From positions 1 through 14,769 of the forward strand of contig JAAMXP010003951.1 of the NCBI GenBank assembly GCA_019693395.1: a stretch of DNA of 14,769 bases, read 5' to 3'. The notes beneath the pieces are model-generated. The model made no database searches, was not told where the DNA came from, and saw nothing but the letters and a program-made list of their open reading frames with translations. Within the stretch, counting starts at the first letter, position 1. Each line of letters opens with the position of its first letter. The stretch comes from Ettlia oleoabundans (taxonomy: Eukaryota > Chlorophyta > Chlorophyceae > Chlamydomonadales). The position numbers and the translations under genes were made by a program. Positions 7,638 through 14,769 of this stretch are shown here, in pieces.

Positions 7638-10600
7638 CTAAACTTCCGCCCCCGTAGCCATCCTCGTGTTGGGAGTAAGCCCAGCTTCCTGGCCCTTGCC
7701 CCCAGGGCTGCCACTGGCATGACCTCCATGCCCGCCAAGTGCACGGTTCAATGTCTCCAGGTGACGGACCTCTTCTTGCAGCTGCAGGCAGGGCAGCAAT
7801 GCGGCGATTCGCAGTGTGAGGGTGAAGATTTGCACACAGCACTTGCTTGCAAGGAGCAACAGCACAAGCGCCATACCTGTTTGTTGCGCCCGCGCTCAAT
7901 CATGATCATCCTCTGCACCACTGCACACGTGGCAAGCATTGGGACCTGCAGCAGGGGACGCAGCGTAAGCACACACAGGTGGATCCTTGCAGGGGCATAA
8001 CCAGGCAGGCGAACCATCAATAACTCTTAACCAATGGAATCATGCTCAAGCTCACCGTCATGTTCACATCATCCTTCCTCTTACGGTTGAGCTCGTATCC
8101 TGGCTGCCTTAAATTGCCAAGCAGATAGCAGCTGTACGGGGCATTTCATGAGCAGGCAGCAGAAAATGTTGCCAGTTTGGGATGCATGGGGGGGTGCATG
8201 TTTCCAAGTGGGGCTCATGCTAAAACACCAAGAAGGCCAGCAAAATCCTATTTCCAACCAGCTTCAGTCAGGTCAGCAGTGCAAATGCGCACCTCTCCAG
8301 GACGGAGCCGTGCGGCAAATCCCTCATGTCCAGCTCGCCGCTGTCTGCAGGCACGTCAGCCATCAACACATCAGGTCAGCTGGGGCCGTGGATTCGCAAT
8401 TCAGTCTTGCCCCACCGCCCAAAGCTGGAAACCAGACAGCCAATTGCCCAACTCAAATACATCCTCACCCAAGTTATCGTGCACCGCCCGCTTGAACCCC
8501 TTTTTGTAGGCTTCATAATCCTCCACCATTTGCAGTGTGACCGGGCAGGATGTGTTCCCAGGTGCTGCTAGCCGCTGGGCCTTGGCAGCCGCAGCATCCA
8601 CCTGCGATGCCAAGGAGAGTAGGATAGGGCCTTGTGCGAGAAGGCACCACGAGAAGGCTGTCGTGATGCAGAAGGGACATGAGTGAGCCAGCTACACCCT
8701 TGACTACCCGCAGTCACATGCTTCCAGCAGCGCAAACATAGCCCCGCAAGCATAGCCCCGCCTCACCAGACCATAGTCGATGAAGCCAAGCCCCTGCCGC
8801 ATGACCAGGTACTTGCCAGTGGAGGTCTCAGACAGTATGTACTCTGCGGGATGGCTAGACCAGTCACAGTTCTGCAGGAGTTGCATGACATAGCAGCAGG
8901 ATTGTATAATTGAACAGGTGATGGGTGAAAACAGATAACAGCGGCAGAAGACGGAGCAGCTCAAAGGAGACGTTTTCAGCTTCATGATTTTGGCGCACCA
9001 TGCGCTCCTCCTCGTCATCGCTCTCATCATCATCCCCTGCATGGCGATCAGCACTGGCTGCCTCCTCATTCTCCTCATCCTCCTCGGCCACGACCTTCCT
9101 GGCTGCAGCAAGCCAGGCAAGATTGTTAAGCCAAGTTGCTAATGGGCGAACGGCCGCTTTGCTCTCACACAAGTGCTTCCTTCAGGCAGCGTCTGCAAGA
9201 CCATCCGACCCACCAACCCACCCAACTGCTCACCTTTAGCGTTCTTGGGACGCTTGGAGCTGGGCCCGGTGCCATCTGCCTTGCGCTTTTTCTGCGGCTG
9301 CGGCTGCGGCTTAAACTTCTCTTCCTCAGCGTCCTCTGCGGTGCTATGAATCGCTGCTGCTGCCTTGGCAGCTGCTTTGAGCTCCTGCAGGGGGGGAATG
9401 AACGAATACTGCATGCTTAAACGAAAGCCATGAAAGCTATAAAGTAACGGACACGCTCAAATGCCCAGCTGGATGACTTGTTAACCCACTGGGGTGCCAA
9501 CTGCCCACTGCATAAGCACCCCACCTTGGCTTTTGCAGCAAAAGGCTCCTTCTTTTCCTCTGTGCAGTCCTTCCAGGCTGCAGCCAGCATCTTGCTCAGC
9601 TCGGGCATACCCGCCTGCACAGCATAACGTGACCGCCAGCCAGGATGGGAATGCTCTGTGCGTGCTGTTGCAACGCGCTGATTTGGAGGTTGGGATGCAC
9701 CATTGCATACAGCAACATGGGTGCAGTGTTGTTGTCTCATTTAACGTACCTTGGGGTTCTCCGCCTTGAGCTGTGGCAGGTGCTCGTCCATGAAGAGCTG
9801 GTAGGCAGACTGCAGCGACAAACAGGCAGAGACCATAACGGCTTACAGGTGCTGCTGTTGGGAACAGAGTGACTGCATGCAGACATGAGGCTTGCAGCAC
9901 TTTGATGCAACATCAAGGCAGTGCACAAGCAAAGCTTGCCCTCGCCTTGGTGCGCACAGACTTGGGCTTCTTGGGCTGCGGCCCAAGCGCCGCCAGCTCT
10001 TCCTTGTAGCGCTCCTTGTCTTCGGCCGCCGCATCCTAAAAGCAAAGGCAAGAATGTGTAGCAAGCAGGCAGGACCAAGTTAGGGGTAAAGGCGTGGTGT
10101 ATGCTTAGAAAGGATGAACCGCCCCAGCTTGTCCTAGCAGATGGCCGCACTTCATATGTCTTCTTGTCTTCGGTGTTCAGCTCGCGGTACAGCTCGCCCA
10201 GCTTGGAGATCAGTTGCTTGTTGTCAAGGTTGGGATGGTCAGCTGCACAAGGGAGTTGGGCAAGAAGAGTGAAGGGTAGGGGAGTTGCTAACAGGCTGCA
10301 CACAAAATTTCTTGCCATGGTGCTCAGCTGCTTCAACCTGCGTGCTGCAGCCAACCTTTCAGCTGTGCCCGCTTAGCACTGGCAAAGTGCATGTAGGCGT
10401 TGAGAGGCTTCTTGGGCAGCTTGGGGGCGGCTTGTGCCTCGCCATTCTCTTCTGGTGCACCTGCAGCCGTCGCCTTTGCCTTCGCTTGAATGGGCGCCTT
10501 GGGCTTGGCAGCAGCTGCCGCAGGGGCCTTGGGCTTGATAACAGCTGCAGCGGGGGCCTTGGGCTTGGCAGCAGCTGCAGCTGCTGGCTTTGGCTCTTGC

Positions 10601-11839
10601 TCCCCAACAGGTGCGTGCTCCACAGTGACTGCGCGCAATTGTCATGTTGAGCAGAGGGAACAATAACTGAACTGCTTCAGTTCTTAACCAGGCTGGCAAG
10701 CGATTGAAGCAGCACCGACGTGCGCCTCGACGCTTGACGCACCGTTGTTCTCCTTGTCCTCCGACTTGTTCACAGGCTCTGCAGGCGGTGCCGGCCGGCC
10801 CTGCATGATGGTCAACCAGTTACTGTCAGTGGCCTGCTTTGTCGTCATGCACCCTCCCTCCTGACTTTACATGAGTCCAATACGCAGAGAAGCACCCACC
10901 TTCATCTTCTTGGAGGGAGCTGCTGCCGCCTTGGGGCCTGCGAAGGGAGTCGCACATTTGGGTGCCTGCAAGACAAAGTGCGCGGTTGCTATCATCAAAC
11001 TAGTGAGAGCCAGGGAGGTAATACCAACATGGGTGCTGGGTAAGCACATCCACAGGTTGACAATTAACCTGACCCTGCCAGCACCCACTAACCGCAAAGC
11101 CCTTGCGTTTGAGGCCAATGGCTGGCTTCTTGCCACCACTCGTGCCACCAGACGCAGGACCATCCTGCACCGAGGGATCCTCGGCAACAGGCGGGCTGCC
11201 AGTGCTGGCAGCATCACGAGCGGGCTCTTCAGCCGCGGACTGGGCTGACTCAGCAGCGGCCTTCTCCTCTGAGGCCTTGGCCTCCTGCTCCTTGGCCTGT
11301 AGCCCACGCAGAACAGGGCAGGGTCGGTAAGCAGGCAATTCTGCGTCTACATTTTCAGTGTTCACGATCTAAGCTACAGCAGCAAGTGCACATCTGGTTG
11401 GCAACTTTTTACTTAACCCCTACCCAGGTGGGTGCTCACCTCCGGGTCCACCTCCCCAGCTGCCTCCCCATCTGCGATGCCGGTTGCTTCCTCGAAAGCG
11501 TCGCAAGATTCCTGTGCCTGGCTGCTCTCCTGCGCAGGCAAAGTTGGGGCAAAAATAGAAGCATGTCCTAGCAAACACAGACAAGCCAGCGCAGTAAAAA
11601 CTGTCGGTCAACACGGCAGGCAGTGGCGTGCCCTTCATGCGCACCTGGTCCTGCTCCATCATCAGCATCTCCAGTTCACCAACCTGCACGCAAACAACTC
11701 TGCAGGTTGTGCAGTGTGTGTAGAGGGCAAAAGACAGTCGTGCTACAGGTGCAAGCGCAAGGCAGCAACCCAAGGCAGGGTCCCGGCCGCTTGCCTCCGC
11801 CTCAATGGCGGCCATCTCCTGATCCAAGCCCTGCGACAT
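7638..11839 (-). CDS. Tandem HMG-box chromatin protein with acidic and basic tails (19 exons, 638 aa)
   Basis: Minus-strand exons: 11839-11795, 11683-11645, 11529-11440, 11296-11093, 10965-10900, 10800-10743, 10628-10356, 10242-10151, 10035-9946, 9809-9750, 9614-9525, 9384-9234, 9102-8999, 8871-8767, 8601-8469, 8344-8293, 8107-8056, 7945-7877, 7781-7638. All phases agree, giving a 638-residue frame. Order: Glu/Ala-rich N-terminus (1-~110); Lys/Ala/Pro segment with three AKPKAP-like repeats (~185-225); HMG box A ~239-304 (KKPLNAYMHFASAKRAQL, then RELNTEDKKTYED, KERYKEEL); HMG box B ~310-376 (SAYQLFMDEHLPQL, MPELSKMLAAAWK, KKEPFAAKAK); bipartite basic signal KKRKADGTGPSSKRPK (~401-416); a strongly acidic stretch (~426-453); an unrecognised region ~455-638 with YILSETSTGKYLVMRQ and a possible coiled coil ending the protein. 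HMG boxes bend or bind DNA in chromatin. Weak junctions: introns 1 and 9 need GC donors, the exon 13 end could be 8972, and the exon 17 acceptor is atypical. The C-terminal exons could belong to a separate gene, but phase continuity favours one. Confidence 0.84.
8732..8759. repeat. Two-copy 14-bp tandem repeat in an intron
   Basis: Two adjacent 14-base units (GCAAACATAGCCCC and GCAAGCATAGCCCC) differing at one base, inside intron 14 of the HMG-box gene close to the donor of exon 14. It looks like a recent slippage duplication, without evident function. Confidence 0.7.
10494..10590 (-). repeat. 30-bp coding repeat, H1-like AKPKAP array
   Basis: A 30-base unit carrying GGCCTTGGGCTT on plus recurs at a 30-base period (copies ending near 10500, 10530 and 10560) inside exon 7 of the HMG-box gene. 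In protein it gives about three ten-residue repeats of the type KPKAPAAAAA. Lys-Pro-Ala repeats of this kind are typical of linker-histone tails and bind DNA non-specifically. The repeat is in frame, so copy-number change would not break the gene. Confidence 0.8.
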
Positions 11840-13075
11840 TGCGCACTTCTGCACCGCATGAGGAAGGGAACGCAGCTCATAACAGGGACCAAGAGGCCTG
11901 CCAAGGGATGCAGACCCGCCAAGCCGCAGGTTTCGCACCTGCGGTCCGTTTTAAGCTGTTAATGAACGTGCGCGCGACGATAATGCTGAGCTGTGACTGA
12001 GCGATGGATCGACAATTCGGTTGCGAGCGCTTAAATCTTCCTGGCGCTGCTGTACACATGAGTACCTGCTGTTGCATGGGGACCGCAAGTCGCTCGCAAC
12101 GCCCGTTTACAGTTGACAACGTGCGCTCCCCAGAGCTGGCATTGAACAACAAGGAAACATACGTCATGTGAAGCCATGAATGCCAGACAACCACAGAAGT
12201 ACAGCTTGCAGCTACTGGGTGAACATGACCGGTATCACCTCATCATGAGCAAGTTGCCTGTTGCCTCAAAGGGCTCCGCACATCATTTGGGCAGAGACGA
12301 CAGGCAAACTGCTTACTTTGTCTCGCCAGGCATTTTTCAGCGGACCTGCTTTACCTAAAATAGCAGTTATCAGTGCAGAATGGGCAATCGTAGGCTTCAC
12401 CCGGCATCCAGGCAGATGGCAATGCTTTCGGTGCAGTATATGCTGTGTGCCAGCAAGCAGGTGTGGCGCTTGGTGAGCAGTCTGGAAATGAAGACATCTA
12501 TAGCAAACTGTCTCCTGCAACCAGCATGAACGGATTGAAGGCTGGTCATCGCTAAGGACGCTGCCCTCATGGTGGCGGAGGCAATTCTGCTTGAAGGGAT
12601 TGGAGGCTGTCGGTCGGCAAAGAGAATGGAAACAGCACAAGGGTGAAAGAAAAGAGACAAGTCTGCAAGGAGCTAACCATACTGGGCTGAAAGAACCAAC
12701 AACAACAAGCATTGCCACCAGCGGCTGCTTAACAACAGTTAGGTATTCCCTGCCATGCAGGCTGGGAGCCCACCTTTGGGTTTGAGTTCATTTACTACGG
12801 CACAAGCTAACCCTGGAGAATGGACAAGCAACCTTGAAACTGCATAAGGCCGAATGCAGCTAGAACGAGTGGGTGGCTGACACGATGCAGTACACGGACT
12901 CTTCTTGGGGCGCCCTCGCTGCACCTGCAGGTAGTCAAGAGTTGGGTGCCTGCATGGTGGAGCATCCTTGACACGTCAGCAAGTGTTGCGGGAATGGCCT
13001 GGAGAGGTACAGAGGCGGGAAATTTCCTTCGACTGCACGATTGCCTTTCTCTCGCATCACAGCAGCACAGCAGAC
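11840..13075. other. Shared upstream region between the divergent HMG-box and LIFEGUARD genes
   Basis: About 1.2 kb with scattered open frames on both strands (largest ~150 codons, minus, 12266-12718; also ~170 codons, minus, 12807-13328, partly outside), none with recognisable content. A possible 5' UTR intron of the HMG gene is visible on the minus strand: a donor GTGCGA just left of ~11942 and an acceptor GGTGCAG at ~11849-11855, a few bases before its ATG. Nothing else can be supported here. Confidence 0.45.
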
Positions 13076-14608
13076 ATGGGCGCTGGGAACAAGGTGAGGA
13101 TGGCTTGCGTCCTCCATAACTCGGCGCTTGCCAGCAACGGGAGTCACTGGAGTGCGCATTATGCGTGGCAGAGCAGCGGCGGGGTCTGCTTGTTGAATTG
13201 GTTTGTGTCGGGAACCCTCTTCCACCCGCGGCCTTCGCCAACCAGCCATGCAGTTGCGGTCCCCCTATAAGGTGTCGAATCGCTTGGACCCGAAGAGAAC
13301 AGGTGGAGCCTCCAGGTCCTCCCATCACTGCGCTCCCGCCATCTTGCTCACCTCGGTTTCTTGGTTGACTGCCCCACTTGCGACAACTGCAGTCCTTCTG
13401 GAGCTTTGGCGGTGGCGGCGGCTATCAGGATGTGGAGGCTGGCACGGCACTGTACCCAGGCGCTGATAGCGTAGAAAACAGTCTTCGATGGGGATTCATT
13501 TCCAAGGTCAGCCGGCCAAAATTTTCAGGCGGCCAAGCTAATCAAAAGACTATACAAATGTACTGTGTACTGACCTCGTTTCAATGCTAACAACCATTTT
13601 TCATGCCTTCAATTTTGATCAGGTTTATGGCATCATCGGGGTGCAGCTAGCGCTGACCACACTCGTGGCAGGCACTGTTGTGCTGAACAGCTCTGTGCAG
13701 CACTTTGTGCTGGCAAATTTTGGGGTACAAATCGCTTTGCTGCTCGTATCCATGCTTGCTCTGATTCCACTTTACATCTGGCGCAACTCGCACCCTCACA
13801 ACCTCATCATGCTGGGCATCTGGACCTGCCTCTTCTCAGGTTGGATGAGCACTAATCCTGGACACCGATTGCCAGCTCTGCGCACTAAGCCTGGGCACAG
13901 ATTGCCAGCTGCACACTGTAGGCCGGGATGCTGCGCTCCCCTCCTTGCATGTGAATCTAGTATAACGAAGTTTGCATTTCATAACACTCGTTGCCTGTAT
14001 GCAGTCACGGTTGGCATGGCCTGCAGTTTCTACCAACCAGCCATCGTGCTTGAGGTAAGCGTGCAAAGCATTCGCGGCAATCACTGGGCCGGCCTGCAAT
14101 GTCACAAGATTAGCCACTCAATAATCACCGTGTTCCTTTCCTTTTGGTCGTAAATCAACGGTGATGGCAGGCCCTCTTCATCACAGCAGCTGTCGTGGTG
14201 GGGCTCACGCTGTATGCCTTCCATGCAACACGGAATGGCACGGACCTAACGTTCATGGGTGAGTTAGCCCCCAGAGCCTGCTGGCTCGTGTTTGGCAATC
14301 TAGTGCGCGCTGTGCACTGCTCTCTCTCATAACCAAACTGTTATCCGTCACATGCAGGCCCCATGCTGTATGGCTGCCTCCTGGGAATGGTTGTGTGGGG
14401 CTTCATCCAGATCTTCTTTCCACCAGGTCCTGTCGGACGCACCATCTTTGCACTACTGGGCGCCTTCCTGTTCAGGTGAGCTTACATGCCAGGATGGCAC
14501 ACATGGTTGCCCCGCCAGGCCGACGGTCAGCATCAATATGATGACAAACTTTGTTAACATCGCCTCAAACCTATGTTTCCTGCTTTGTTCCCATGCAGTG
14601 CATACTTG
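13076..14608 (+). CDS. LIFEGUARD / BAX inhibitor-1 (TMBIM4-like) membrane protein, 3' partial
   Basis: Exons 13076-13093 (tentative), 13393-13506, 13623-13839, 14005-14054, 14171-14258, 14358-14475 and 14599-14608 run in phase; the gene continues past the window. About 205 of the family's usual ~235-250 residues are present. After a Gly-rich N-terminus comes LRWGFISKVYGIIGVQLALT (family R-x-x-FIRKVY-type start), then membrane segments near residues 47-65, 75-97, 104-124, 134-151, 164-184 and 189-206, including TVGMACSF, IVLEALFITA and GFIQIFFPPG, all signatures of LFG4. Family members sit in Golgi, ER or vacuolar membranes, affect calcium leak, and suppress stress-induced cell death. The expected next residues (V-Y/F-D-T-D) lie in a following exon outside the window. 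The first exon is uncertain: MGAGNK at 13076 has the better donor (AAG|GTGAGG), but MQLRSPYK at 13251 (AAG|GTGTCG) also joins in phase 0. Confidence 0.92.
13849..13914. repeat. Imperfect 33-bp tandem duplication in an intron
   Basis: Two adjacent copies of a 33-base unit beginning GCACTAA and containing GATTGCCAGCT (13849-13881 and 13882-13914) differ at a handful of positions. They lie just after the donor of exon 3 of the LIFEGUARD gene. The position in intron sequence suggests no coding role. Confidence 0.8.
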
Positions 14609-14769
14609 GTGAGACGGTGGATGACAGTGCTCCATGGCAGTCCAAACTTGGAACCTACAACCAGGCCGCTTGATTTGAAAGCAGCGGAAATGACTGCAAG
14701 CGATGTTTTGGTGGAAATACCTCATGTGCGCAACCCTTGTTTCATATCCAGAGCTGTGTTGTGCCGGCC

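Noticed and set aside
9737..10354. 205-codon minus-strand open frame as a single exon
   Set aside because: Only its first part (HMG box A, exon 8) is coding; the rest crosses introns, and box A continues in another frame after the splice.
11432..11962. 176-codon plus-strand open frame
   Set aside because: Antisense to three acidic exons of the HMG-box gene; it shows no domain and runs across their introns.
12266..12718. 150-codon minus-strand open frame between the divergent genes
   Set aside because: Cys/His-rich by composition, but no ordered zinc-finger spacing and no known motif; it behaves like chance in intergenic DNA.
13265..13271. TATAAGG as a TATA box for the LIFEGUARD gene
   Set aside because: No suitable ATG lies between it and the first certain coding exon, so it would not fit a promoter for the assembled model.
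12807..13328. 173-codon minus-strand open frame
   Set aside because: No recognisable domain, and it overlaps the likely 5' end of the LIFEGUARD gene on the other strand.

Overview
The window looks like nuclear DNA from a green alga, most likely a trebouxiophyte such as a Chlorella relative. The reasons are moderately high GC, genes broken into many short exons by roughly 50-300 bp introns with GTGAGx/GTGCGx donors, a TGTAA-type polyadenylation motif in one 3' region, and the protein set itself: a plant-type PLATZ zinc-finger factor, a WW-less Pin1 parvulin, and a protein with a plastid-like N-terminus. I see no bacterial operons, CRISPR arrays, rRNA or tRNA genes, or transposons. Gene models were built by hand from donor/acceptor sites and reading-phase continuity; no transcript or database was available.

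Layout. (1) 1-450, plus: last exon of an RGG-tailed nucleic-acid-binding protein, preceded by a G-rich intron. (2) 1213-3216, minus: six-exon PLATZ zinc-finger protein (355 aa), convergent with (1). (3) 3217-4252: about 1 kb shared upstream region between PLATZ and the next gene, with a CCAAT-box cluster. (4) 4253-4920, plus: three-exon Pin1-type peptidyl-prolyl isomerase (118 aa), with a possible N-terminally extended form. (5) 5165-7390, plus: eight-exon heme-oxygenase-like (HDO/TenA-fold) putative metal-dependent oxidase, 338 aa, with a probable plastid transit peptide. (6) 7638-11839, minus: nineteen-exon tandem HMG-box nuclear protein (638 aa) with H1-like basic repeats and an unrecognised C-terminal region; convergent with (5). 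(7) 11840-13075: shared upstream region of divergent genes. (8) 13076 to past 14608, plus: LIFEGUARD/BAX-inhibitor-1 family membrane protein, cut off by the window end.

The genes do not form a pathway; this is an ordinary gene-dense algal segment with alternating convergent and divergent pairs. Three genes act in the nucleus or on nucleic acids (RGG protein, PLATZ, HMG), one is a signalling/folding isomerase, one is a probable organellar oxidase, and one is an endomembrane stress/cell-death regulator. The most interesting items are the HDO-fold enzyme with a complete set of candidate metal ligands, the unknown C-terminal half of the HMG protein and its likely GC-AG introns, a 10-nt micro-exon in the LIFEGUARD gene, and a possible organelle-targeted Pin1 isoform.
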